Assembly (NCBI GenBank): GCA_039818345.1
Contig: JBCBUC010000009.1
Location: 1 to 64,000, forward strand
Direction of reading: 5' to 3'
Length of the DNA stretch: 64,000 bases
Source of the DNA: Parvularcula sp039818345
Lineage (GTDB): Bacteria; Pseudomonadota; Alphaproteobacteria; Caulobacterales; Parvularculaceae
The translations under genes and the position numbers were made by a program. Below the pieces are notes generated by a model, which saw only the letters and a program-made list of their open reading frames with translations, did not search any database and was not told where the DNA came from. The stretch's first letter is position 1. Each line of letters starts with the position of its first letter. Positions 36,462-44,413 of the stretch are shown here, one piece after another.

Positions 36462-37766
36462 ATGATCCGCCGCTATGCCCGTCCCGCTATGACCGAGCTT
36501 TGGAGCGATGCCACGAAATTCCGCATTTGGTTCGAGATCGAAGCCTATGCCGCCGAGGCCATGGCAAAGCTTGGCGTGATCCCCGAACAAGCTGCAAAAA
36601 CTGTCTGGGAAAAGGGTTCGAAGGCAGAATTTTCTGTCGAACGAATCCACGAGATCGAGGCCGAAACCAAGCACGACGTCATCGCCTTCCTCACGCACCT
36701 GGCTGAGCATGTCGGCGATGACGCGCGCTTTGTGCACCAGGGCCTGACGAGTTCCGATATTCTGGACACAACACTTTCGGTTCAGCTGGCTCGCGCGTCT
36801 GATCTATTGATGGAGGGGATGGAGCGGGTCCTCGCTGCCCTGAAGACGCGTGCGGAAGAACACCGCTATACACTGACGATCGGTCGCAGCCATGGAATTC
36901 ACGCCGAACCCACCACCTTTGGGGTTAAACTTGCGGGCTTCTACGCCGAATTCGACCGCGGTCTCGCGCGTCTCAAAACGGCACGGGAGGAGATTGCCAC
37001 CTGCGCCCTCTCCGGCGCGGTCGGTACCTTTGCGAATGTCAGTCCCGAGGTTGAAACCTATGTCGCCGGAAAACTGGGGCTTACGCCTGAACCCGTGTCC
37101 ACCCAGGTGATCCCACGCGATCGGCATGCAGCATTTTTTGCGACCCTTGGCGTCATCGCCTCATCGGTTGAGCGGCTCGCCACCGAAATTCGGCATATGC
37201 AGCGTACCGAAGTTCTGGAGGCCGAAGAATTTTTCTCTAAAGGACAGAAGGGCTCATCGGCGATGCCGCATAAGAGAAATCCCGTCTTGACCGAGAATTT
37301 GACGGGTCTCGCGCGCCTCGTTCGTTCAGCGGTTGTGCCGGCTATGGAGAATGTTGCGCTGTGGCACGAGCGGGATATTAGTCACTCGTCGGTCGAGCGC
37401 GGCATCGGCCCTGATGCAACAACCCATCTGGACTTTGCGTTGCATCGCCTTGCGGGCGTGGTCGAAAATCTCGTGGTGCATACGGATAATATGCAAAAGA
37501 ACGTCGACCGCTTGCACGGCCTTGTTTTCTCTCAACGGGTTTTGCTTGCCCTCACCCAGTCAGGGGTGAGCCGCGAAGATTCCTATCAGCTCGTGCAACG
37601 CAACGCGATGAAGGTCTGGGAAGAAGGCGCAGATTTCATCAGCCTGCTGAAGGAAGATGGCGATGTGACCGCCGCCCTGTCGGCGCCTGAGATCGAGGCG
37701 CTCTTCGACATGGCTTATCATACCAAACATGTCGATGCGATTTTTGACCGCGTCTTTAACGACTAA
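36462..37766 (+). CDS. purB: Adenylosuccinate lyase
   Basis: A 434-residue tetrameric lyase acting twice in purine synthesis, on SAICAR and on adenylosuccinate. It begins MIRRYARPAMTELWSD and has TSSDILDTTLSVQL, GRSHGIHAEPTTFG (catalytic His region) and the fumarase/aspartase signature GSSAMPHKRNP at about 264-274. AAGGA precedes the ATG. It is 3.7 kb before purC-purS with unrelated genes between. Confidence 0.96.
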   Translation: MIRRYARPAMTELWSDATKFRIWFEIEAYAAEAMAKLGVIPEQAAKTVWEKGSKAEFSVERIHEIEAETKHDVIAFLTHLAEHVGDDARFVHQGLTSSDILDTTLSVQLARASDLLMEGMERVLAALKTRAEEHRYTLTIGRSHGIHAEPTTFGVKLAGFYAEFDRGLARLKTAREEIATCALSGAVGTFANVSPEVETYVAGKLGLTPEPVSTQVIPRDRHAAFFATLGVIASSVERLATEIRHMQRTEVLEAEEFFSKGQKGSSAMPHKRNPVLTENLTGLARLVRSAVVPAMENVALWHERDISHSSVERGIGPDATTHLDFALHRLAGVVENLVVHTDNMQKNVDRLHGLVFSQRVLLALTQSGVSREDSYQLVQRNAMKVWEEGADFISLLKEDGDVTAALSAPEIEALFDMAYHTKHVDAIFDRVFND

Positions 37767-37778
37767 TCAGGACAGTCA

Positions 37779-38441
37779 CTATCGACTTCGGCGTGTGCAA
37801 TCGACCAGGAACGCAAGCGCCACGAGACCCGAGTATGCCAAGAGCGCTGTTTGGGCAAAAGCTTCAATCGATTGGTCATCTGGCGGCGGGACTTGTCCTA
37901 TCGCCTGCATCACCAACATGGCGATCATCAATAAAGCCAGCGTTAGTTGGCCCAAAACGCCTTTGGGTGTCGTCGCACGCAGGTATATTATCAGCCCTAA
38001 GAACAATAACCCAATTTCCAAGGCCTGCGAGAAGGCCTGGTAGCGCCATAAGCCGAAACCAAACTTTGGATCACCATAAAGAAGCGGCAGATCCTGTGTA
38101 TGCACGACCAGGTCCAACACCCAATGAGATGTGACGGCAAAAGCCACGATAGCGCCCGCCGCCCAGCGCCTCGGTGGGCGCGCAACAGCGACGTAGACAA
38201 GCGCCAAGACCGCCGACCATACCACGGTGGCAACGACACTATGCGAGTACGGCATAAAATAGAGATCGAGATGAGAAGCGGGGAGGAAATTTGGCACCAC
38301 CCGTGCGCCTTCAATACCCAATAGAATAAAGACAGCCCACAAATAATCGGCGAACTGCACAGCAAAAAAGAGGAACCACAAAGGCACCTGACCGACCAAA
38401 TTTCGCGCGCCGAAGGCCGCCGCATAGTGTCCCACGAACAT
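37779..38441 (-). CDS. Membrane protein, DUF457/YdjM-like putative metal-dependent hydrolase
   Basis: A 220-residue protein with five or six membrane segments. The opening FVGHYAAAFGAR, then QFADYLW, YFMPYSHS and SHWVLDLVVHTQDLPL place conserved His and Asp residues at membrane edges, as in the DUF457/YdjM group annotated as membrane-bound hydrolases. Biochemical role is unknown. GGGAGG stands 9 bases before the start. Convergent with purB with a 12-base gap. Confidence 0.75.
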   Translation of the reverse strand: MFVGHYAAAFGARNLVGQVPLWFLFFAVQFADYLWAVFILLGIEGARVVPNFLPASHLDLYFMPYSHSVVATVVWSAVLALVYVAVARPPRRWAAGAIVAFAVTSHWVLDLVVHTQDLPLLYGDPKFGFGLWRYQAFSQALEIGLLFLGLIIYLRATTPKGVLGQLTLALLMIAMLVMQAIGQVPPPDDQSIEAFAQTALLAYSGLVALAFLVDCTRRSR

Positions 38442-38523
38442 GCTGATGTTCCTCCCTTTTTTTCGGGAGAGTATGACGGAAACTGCTCACCGTAACAAGC
38501 GCCGTGCCTTAAGCCTGTGACGG

Positions 38524-39366
38524 TCAATCTTTCGTCAGCCATTCGGGCAAAAGACTATCTTTGCCACGCTGGTAGTAGTCTAGCGAGCCTTTGATTTTGG
38601 CATAATGGGTGACACGCCCGCGCCGATCAAAAATCAGTGTCGCCAAGATCAGCTTTAATACATAATTCTTGATCTTTCGGCGCAGCCATTTTTTGTCGCG
38701 CCCATTGAGGTGCATGTGTTTATAGGCGCTACCCTTGGCCATGTATTCATGCCTGAATTTCAAATAGGGGATAGACGGATCAACGTTCGTTCCACCTATA
38801 TGATGGGCATACAAACCTTCAACTCGAAGAATACCGAAACCATGGGCGAGGATACGCTGACAAAGCTCATTGTCTTCGCCATACATAAAAATGTTCTCGT
38901 CAAAAAAGCCAGTCTCACGCCAAACATCCATCCGCCCCATAAGAAACGCGCCCAGGACAAACTTGGTGGCGGTGACCTGCTGCTGCTCAACGGGCAGTGA
39001 TGGTTTTTCGTTGAAAGTGAGCTCTGGACTGAGGAAATGGTGATCCGTACTCTGGGAAATTTCGAGTAAGCGATCGATCACGCCATCGGTGAGCCGGGCA
39101 TCAGGATTGAGAAGGAGCGCAAAGTCAGTCGTACATCGGCGAAGACCAATATTGTTGGCTCGGCCGAATCCTTGATTGAGGTCATTGCGGATCAATTCTA
39201 CATTGGGATGGTCATCCGCCCACGCCTGAACCATGGAAGGCCCCTCATCGGTGCTGGCATTATCAATCACCAGCACCTTGAGGTCATTAGGAACAGAGCG
39301 CAGGCAATCACCAATCACCTCCGCACTGTTGTAGGTGACGATGATCACGGTGATCGGCCTTGTCAC
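38524..39366 (-). CDS. Family 2 glycosyltransferase
   Basis: A 280-residue GT-A enzyme like rhamnosyltransferases of the WcaA/RfbF type. It has TVIIVTYNSAEVIGDCL, IDNASTDEG, the acceptor-side LNQGFGRANNIGLR, and LLLNPDARL in place of a canonical DxD. FDENIFMYGEDNELCQRI matches the ED-containing catalytic loop. It is soluble or membrane-associated on the cytoplasmic side and may add sugars to lipopolysaccharide or exopolysaccharide. No sugar-nucleotide genes are adjacent. Confidence 0.87.
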   Translation of the reverse strand: MTRPITVIIVTYNSAEVIGDCLRSVPNDLKVLVIDNASTDEGPSMVQAWADDHPNVELIRNDLNQGFGRANNIGLRRCTTDFALLLNPDARLTDGVIDRLLEISQSTDHHFLSPELTFNEKPSLPVEQQQVTATKFVLGAFLMGRMDVWRETGFFDENIFMYGEDNELCQRILAHGFGILRVEGLYAHHIGGTNVDPSIPYLKFRHEYMAKGSAYKHMHLNGRDKKWLRRKIKNYVLKLILATLIFDRRGRVTHYAKIKGSLDYYQRGKDSLLPEWLTKD

Positions 39367-39417
39367 TGGATCCCTTTCCCCGCCAGTTATGCGTGCCTAA
39401 ACGATAGTTCGCCGGCG

Positions 39418-40176
39418 TTAGGCCGTGATGCCGCCATCGACATTGTACTGAGAGCCCGTGATAAAGTTTGATTCATCGGAGGCAAGAAATGTCGCTAACG
39501 CTGCGACATCGTCAGGCTCACCCAATCGGCGCATAGGGATTTGTTTGATCAGCGCAGCTTCGCCCTCTTCCTGGCTACCGCGGAGGTCGATCATCGGATC
39601 AAGGATCGGCGTGCGGGTAAAAACCGGGTGAATAGAGTTACAGGTAATCTGCATACGTGCACGCGCGCAATGAAGGGCGATGGACTTTGACATCATGGCG
39701 ACGCCTGATTTCGCGACGTTATAGGCCAGGAAATTTCCATCGGCGACCTGTCCGGCAACTGATGAAATAATAATAATCGACGCAGGCTGACTTTCCTTCA
39801 GGTAAGGCATCGCCGCCTGCGTGCCGATAAAGACCGAATCCATATCGATGGCACAGACATTGCGATAGGTTTCGTAAGTCTCGGTTTCAATGTTCCCGAA
39901 ACTGCCAATCCCCGCGTTGTGGACAAGGATATCGATGCCGCCCATTTCCTCATTGGCAGCAGCAAGAGCAGCAGACCAAGCTTCTTCGTTGGTCACATCA
40001 TGTTCGATGCCAGCGGCGGCGCCAATGCCCTCGGCAGCGGCGGCCACTTTATCCGTCTGAACATCAGTCAGCGTGACATCGGCCCCCTCACCCATGAACA
40101 TTTTGCCCATGGCCAGGCCAAGGCCTTGCGCGCCGCCCGTGATGAACGCTTTTTTTCCTTTGAGTCGATCAGCCAT
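39418..40176 (-). CDS. Short-chain dehydrogenase/reductase (SDR)
   Basis: A 252-residue classical SDR. The dinucleotide-binding motif TGGAQGLG is at 13-20, NAGIG at 87-91 and the catalytic Ser139, Tyr152 and Lys156 (YNVAK) are all present. The Asp near VTLTDVQ suggests NAD over NADP. It resembles 3-alpha(20-beta)-hydroxysteroid or cyclohexanol-type dehydrogenases; the substrate is not decidable. A short piece of a related sequence lies 0.8 kb upstream (40865-40911), hinting at an old tandem duplication. Confidence 0.88.
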   Translation of the reverse strand: MADRLKGKKAFITGGAQGLGLAMGKMFMGEGADVTLTDVQTDKVAAAAEGIGAAAGIEHDVTNEEAWSAALAAANEEMGGIDILVHNAGIGSFGNIETETYETYRNVCAIDMDSVFIGTQAAMPYLKESQPASIIIISSVAGQVADGNFLAYNVAKSGVAMMSKSIALHCARARMQITCNSIHPVFTRTPILDPMIDLRGSQEEGEAALIKQIPMRRLGEPDDVAALATFLASDESNFITGSQYNVDGGITA

Positions 40177-40259
40177 AGTCCGTGCACCTTTTATATCGTT
40201 GGCTGCATTACTAGCACGGCAATTGCCAAAAGAGGAAGCCAGCAGTTCGCTCGACGTTA

Positions 40260-40727
40260 TCAGCCGCCGTTGGCGGCGGTGGCCTCGAGCTCGAATTGAC
40301 GAAGTTCAACCGCCAATTGCTGGAACCGGGACTCTGAAGCGTTCCACCGATTGAGGCTCGCATAACACTTATGCTCGCGTTGGTTGTTGGCATGCATGCA
40401 GCGTTGATGCGCCTTGCAGCTGGAGACAACACTGCGATAGCCCGCATCGACCTCTGCGTCATACTTGTTCATCAGCGTCCGAAGCTCGTAGGTCTTATAG
40501 ACGTTCATATTGGTACGAGCACCGCTGGTGGCGATGCCGAAATTCTCGTTGCCATAAGCGATTGCCGCCGCAATGCGCGACGAAGTGTCAGACATCTGCG
40601 TGAGTTGAGCCTCAAGACCAGGCGTTTCGCAAACCCGATCCGCCGCCTCCAGCCCCATCGGATCTTGGTTCACCGACACGCATCCAGCGATCACAAAAAG
40701 CGCAGCTGCGCCAATAACATATTGCAT
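40260..40727 (-). CDS. Hypothetical lipoprotein
   Basis: A 155-residue protein with a lipoprotein signal ending VIAGC (Cys 16). Further cysteines are Cys33, Cys103, Cys109 and Cys121 (CKAHQRCMHANNQREHKC), which could form disulfides in the periplasm. The remainder is helical and charged. I do not recognise the family. It stands alone between the SDR gene and a pseudogene fragment. Confidence 0.7.
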   Translation of the reverse strand: MQYVIGAAALFVIAGCVSVNQDPMGLEAADRVCETPGLEAQLTQMSDTSSRIAAAIAYGNENFGIATSGARTNMNVYKTYELRTLMNKYDAEVDAGYRSVVSSCKAHQRCMHANNQREHKCYASLNRWNASESRFQQLAVELRQFELEATAANGG

Positions 40728-40864
40728 TATGATACCCCCTAGGATGCACTCGACTTACAGAACGTAGGCACACGCTCCAAGGGAACTTTACAGCTGACTT
40801 GAAGGCCCAGCGGGCAAAAAGAAGCCTACGGGGCGGCGGCCCTTTCTTCTGCCTCAAAGTTCTT

Positions 40865-40911
40865 TGCAACGGCCACTTTGTCCGTCTGGACATCAGTCAT
40901 CGCAACGTATC
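40865..40911 (-). pseudogene. Remnant of an SDR gene
   Basis: On the minus strand this piece reads MTDVQTDKVAVAKN in one frame, against LTDVQTDKVAAAAEG in the intact SDR at 39418-40176. About 31 of the first 36 bases match 40037-40072. The frame is closed by a stop 9 bases upstream of the similarity and another after about 24 codons, so neither the glycine-rich motif nor the catalytic part is present. It is best explained as a decayed partial duplication, in the same orientation as its relative. Confidence 0.5.
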
Positions 40912-40972
40912 AGCGCTGTCTTGGGTGCAACATGCGGCACTGGCAATGCCATTTTGGTCTGGTGGCCTTGGA

Positions 40973-41287
40973 TCAACCGGCGCCCAGTTCGTCAAGCGCT
41001 TGCGCAAAGGCTTTGTCCATTTCAGCACGGATCTCGGTGTCGCTGACGTCGGCTTCAGGCAGGTCGCCGCGCAGCTTTTGAAAAACGTCCTCGTCACCTG
41101 GTTCAGTGAGATCTGCACGGATAACGCTTGAGGAATACGCCTCCGCATCGTCTCCGGTTTTGCCGAGTTTTTCGGCAGCCCAGGCGCCAACAATTTTATT
41201 CCGGCGGGCCTCAACCTTGAAGGTCATCTCCTGATCGTTGGAGAACTTGGCCTCAAACTGTTTCCGGCGGTCTTCAAAAGTCGTCAT
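40973..41287 (-). CDS. ATPase inhibitor zeta subunit (DUF1476)
   Basis: A 104-residue helical protein opening MTTFEDRRKQFEAKFSNDQEM, the hallmark of DUF1476. The zeta subunit of Paracoccus F1FO-ATPase belongs here and blocks ATP hydrolysis by inserting its N-terminus into F1. It occurs only in Alphaproteobacteria and helps assign the organism. It is divergent from purC, a common arrangement in the class. Confidence 0.92.
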   Translation of the reverse strand: MTTFEDRRKQFEAKFSNDQEMTFKVEARRNKIVGAWAAEKLGKTGDDAEAYSSSVIRADLTEPGDEDVFQKLRGDLPEADVSDTEIRAEMDKAFAQALDELGAG

Positions 41288-41392
41288 GATCCACTCATTT
41301 CCAAGGTGTTGAAGGCTCCTCCTAAGCGTCTCATCACGCGCGTCAAAGCGCTTTGCGACCAGGTCAGAGACGTGTTAGCAGCCCGTTCTCTC

Positions 41393-41429
41393 GGCGCGCT
41401 TCGATGGTCCCAATCTCCATCCGCGCGCC
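41393..41429 (+). promoter_or_regulatory. Two-part hairpin in the purC leader
   Basis: GGCGCGC (41393-41399) pairs with GCGCGCC (41423-41429), and inside it GATGG pairs with CCATC across a 9-base loop. That makes 12 base pairs within 24 bases of the purC start. TTCGTGTTTTG follows. It could be an attenuator, a structured leader or a repressor site; no purine riboswitch core is recognisable. Confidence 0.4.
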
Positions 41430-41453
41430 TTCGTGTTTTGAAGGAGCCAATGC

Positions 41454-42227
41454 ATGGCCCGCGGCAAGCAAGTTTATGAAGGCAAGGCCAAGATCCTTTA
41501 TGAGGGTCCAGAGCCGGGCACCTTGATCCAGTTTTTCAAGGATGACGCCACCGCCTTCAACAACAAGAAACACGCCGTCCTTGAGGGCAAAGGCGTGCTG
41601 AACAATCGCATTTCCGAGTTTGTTATGTTGGGTCTCGAGCGGATTGGCATTCCGACCCATTTTATCAAGCGCATTAATATGCGCGAGCAGCTGATCCGCC
41701 ATGTCGAGATTATCCCGCTTGAGGTGGTGGTCCGGAACGTGGCTGCTGGCTCGATTTGCACACGGCTTGGCTTGAAAGAGGGTGAGCCGCTGCCCCGCTC
41801 GGTTGTCGAGTTTTACTTTAAGGACGATAAGCTAGGCGATCCGATGGTGTCCGAAGACCATATCACCGCCTGGGGATGGGCAAGCCCGCAAGAGATCGAT
41901 GAAATGATGGCCTATGCCCTCCGGGTAAACGACTATCTTTCTGGCCTTTTTGCTGCCGCCCATATTCGTCTGATCGACTTCAAACTTGAGTTTGGTCGTC
42001 AGTATGAGAACGATATGATGCGCCTTATTCTGGCCGACGAAATCAGCCCCGACGGCTGTCGCCTTTGGGATCTCCAATCGGGCGAAGTGATGGACAAGGA
42101 TCGCTTCCGAAAAGACCTCGGCAACGTTGTCGAAGGCTATCGTGAGGTCGCCCGCCGGTTAGGTATCTTGCGCAATGACGACACACCGGGAGATAGCTCC
42201 GGACCCGTCCTTGTGAGCTCCAAATAG
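41454..42227 (+). CDS. purC: SAICAR synthetase
   Basis: A 257-residue enzyme that joins CAIR and aspartate with ATP in purine synthesis. It has YEGKAKILYEGPEPGTLIQFFKDDATAFN, then VVRNVAAGSICTRLGLKEG, the ELK-type IDFKLEFGR and ILADEISPDGCRLWD, all conserved in the family. AAGGAG precedes the ATG. It is followed at 12 bases by purS, as in the alphaproteobacterial purCSQL order. Confidence 0.96.
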   Translation: MARGKQVYEGKAKILYEGPEPGTLIQFFKDDATAFNNKKHAVLEGKGVLNNRISEFVMLGLERIGIPTHFIKRINMREQLIRHVEIIPLEVVVRNVAAGSICTRLGLKEGEPLPRSVVEFYFKDDKLGDPMVSEDHITAWGWASPQEIDEMMAYALRVNDYLSGLFAAAHIRLIDFKLEFGRQYENDMMRLILADEISPDGCRLWDLQSGEVMDKDRFRKDLGNVVEGYREVARRLGILRNDDTPGDSSGPVLVSSK

Positions 42228-42239
42228 GGCCAATTGATC

Positions 42240-42491
42240 ATGAAGGTTCGCGTGTTCGTTACCCTCAAAAATGGTGTCCTCGATCCTCAAGGCAAGGCGA
42301 TCGAGGGCGCGCTCCATGGTCTTGGCTTCGACGGTGCACAGAACGTCCGTCAGGGAAAGATGATTGAGCTCGACATCACCAACGCCTCCGATGCGTCAGA
42401 TGCGGAAGGTAAAGCGAAGGAAATGTGCGATCGCCTTCTTGCCAACCCTGTGATGGAAAGCTATCGGATCGAAGTTCTCGGCGCTGCCTAA
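42240..42491 (+). CDS. purS: Phosphoribosylformylglycinamidine synthase subunit PurS
   Basis: An 83-residue bridging subunit of the three-part FGAM synthetase, which links PurQ (glutaminase) and the small PurL. It has KVRVFVTLKNGVLDPQGKAIEGAL, GFDGAQNVRQGKMIEL and a C-terminal strand ESYRIEVLG. The start is the ATG at 42240. Its expected neighbours purQ and purL do not follow: the next gene is convergent bamD 11 bases away. Confidence 0.94.
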   Translation: MKVRVFVTLKNGVLDPQGKAIEGALHGLGFDGAQNVRQGKMIELDITNASDASDAEGKAKEMCDRLLANPVMESYRIEVLGAA

Positions 42492-42502
42492 AGGCGGCTT
42501 CG

Positions 42503-43303
42503 TTACTCAGCGTTTTCAGCGACTTGTACGGGAAGCTCCTGCCCATAACGGCGGAACGTGCGATAGGTATCGCGGTACCATTGGCTGTCTGGATAATTGT
42601 GGCCGAGGATCGCTGCGTGACGGCGGGCTTCGCCATAGAGGCCGAGCTCAAGATAGGCTTCGACCATTCGGTGCAGCGCTTCTTCTGTGTGCAGCGTTGT
42701 TTGGTAGTTCTGCAGCACGTTGTTAAATCGACCAATGGCCGCCACGTGCTGGTTACGACGCAAATACCAACGCCCGATGTCCATCTCTTTGCCAGCGAGG
42801 TGGTCACGGGTGAGATCGAGCTTCAACTGAGCATCCCGCGCGTATTCACTATCAGGATAACGTCTGATGACATCAGTAAGCGCTGTTGAGGCCTGGCGCG
42901 TGACCTCTTGGTCGCGCTCAACGTCACGGATCCGCGCATAATAATTCATGGCACGGAGATAATAGGCGTAGCCTGCGTCTTTGTTGCCTGGGTGAATGGC
43001 CAAGAACCGATCAATCGTGGCGAGCGATTCATCATAATCATTGGTCTCGTACTGGACGAAGGCTGTCATCAGCATCGAACGACGCGCCCATGGCGAGTAA
43101 GGGTGCTGCCGTTCGACTTCAGCAAAATACCCAATCGCGTCGTCGTAGCGGCGCTTCTTGGCTGCCTCCGCACCCAATTCGTAAAGAATTTCCACAGGCT
43201 GCTCGACATAGGCGAAACGGTCCGTGCCTTGCCGTTTGCTGCCGCATGCAGCGACGACCAAGAGCATGGCGCCAAAAACAGCCCAAGACGGTTTCATATC
43301 CAT
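42503..43303 (-). CDS. bamD: Outer-membrane protein assembly lipoprotein BamD
   Basis: A 266-residue TPR lipoprotein of the beta-barrel assembly machine. The lipobox is VVAAC, followed by TPR-like repeats: YELGAEAAKKRRYDDAIGYFAEVERQHPYSPWA, then AFVQYETNDYDESLATIDRFLAIHP and DVIRRYPDSEYARDA. AAGG stands 9 bases before the ATG at 43303. It is transcribed after lpxC (about 85 bases between), as in most Alphaproteobacteria. recN, often next, is replaced here by convergent purS. Confidence 0.94.
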   Translation of the reverse strand: MDMKPSWAVFGAMLLVVAACGSKRQGTDRFAYVEQPVEILYELGAEAAKKRRYDDAIGYFAEVERQHPYSPWARRSMLMTAFVQYETNDYDESLATIDRFLAIHPGNKDAGYAYYLRAMNYYARIRDVERDQEVTRQASTALTDVIRRYPDSEYARDAQLKLDLTRDHLAGKEMDIGRWYLRRNQHVAAIGRFNNVLQNYQTTLHTEEALHRMVEAYLELGLYGEARRHAAILGHNYPDSQWYRDTYRTFRRYGQELPVQVAENAE

Positions 43304-43389
43304 CACATCAAACCTTATCGATCTCGCCGGCAGCGCCAGCTTCTAAGGGTAGACTAGACGGAATGCAAAAAACGTGGCGTGAACAGTTC

Positions 43390-44316
43390 TCAAGCCGATG
43401 CTGCCACGCGCTCAGCGTCATAAGCAGCCTGCTCAACGCTATGATCGGCAAGCGCGGACGCAAGCGCCGTGTTGAGCGTGTGGCCGGGCTTATAAGCCGT
43501 GATTTTGCAGCCGAGCGGTGCGCCTAAGAGGTAAAGGTCACCCACCAAATCCAGTGCCTTGTGACGAACAAATTCTTTGTCCATCCGCAGACCACCTTCA
43601 TTAATAATGCCATCATTGCCGACAACGATCGCGTTATCGAGCGACCCGCCCTGGCAAAGCCCCATGGCTTTCATCGCTTCGACTTCTTGCAAAAGACAGA
43701 AGGTCCGCGCCTCCGCCACTTCGCGAAGAACCGTATCGCGATCGCCTTCGATCAGAACTCTTTGGGTGCCAATGCTGGGGTGATCGAAGGAGATGGTCAC
43801 ATCAAGGATCACATCCACCATCGAGTCCTCAGGAAGCGGCTCTGCCACCGCCCAACTGGCGCCCCGCGCCACCATCACCCGGCCTTTTGGTGCAATCGCG
43901 TCGACGGTTCTGGCCATCACACGCACACCAACATGTTGAAGAACCTCAATGAAAGGCGCGGAAGAACCATCGAGAATAGGGATCTCCGGCCCACTCACCG
44001 AAATCTTGGCGTCAGTGATGCCGAGCATCGCAAAGGCCGCCATGAGGTGCTCAACCGTTGAGATGGAGACGCCTGCATGGTTGGTCAGAACAGTGCCGAG
44101 TTGTGTCTTTGTAACCAGTGCAGGGTCCGCTTTGATGGTCCGCTGCGCCTCAGGTTGGGAAAGATCTGAACGGACAAAAGTGATGCCCTCGCCCGCCTCA
44201 ACCGGTTCGATAACGAGCTCAGCGACGACGCCGGAATGCAAGCCAATGCCTGATAAACACGCAGTTTCAGCCACCGTTGCGGCTGCCGTCATATCATTGG
44301 CTGGTTCGTCAAACAT
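43390..44316 (-). CDS. lpxC: UDP-3-O-acyl-N-acetylglucosamine deacetylase
   Basis: A roughly 308-residue zinc deacetylase that commits the pathway to lipid A. It has LSGIGLHSG near the N-terminus, VEHLMAAFAMLGI (zinc His), DNAIVVG, and FVRHKALDLVGDLYLLGAP with the second His and Asp ligands. The C-terminus contains YKPGHTLN with the catalytic His. The start is uncertain: ATGs at 44346, 44316 and 44292 are in frame, and 44316 is a compromise. Confidence 0.95.
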   Translation of the reverse strand: MFDEPANDMTAAATVAETACLSGIGLHSGVVAELVIEPVEAGEGITFVRSDLSQPEAQRTIKADPALVTKTQLGTVLTNHAGVSISTVEHLMAAFAMLGITDAKISVSGPEIPILDGSSAPFIEVLQHVGVRVMARTVDAIAPKGRVMVARGASWAVAEPLPEDSMVDVILDVTISFDHPSIGTQRVLIEGDRDTVLREVAEARTFCLLQEVEAMKAMGLCQGGSLDNAIVVGNDGIINEGGLRMDKEFVRHKALDLVGDLYLLGAPLGCKITAYKPGHTLNTALASALADHSVEQAAYDAERVAASA

Positions 44317-44413
44317 GCTCTGCACCCTAAACCTAGGATATGACATATGAATGGATAACGGTGCACCGCGAAATGACGGGTTGTTTCCCGCTGTTACAGT
44401 TTTCCAGATCAGC

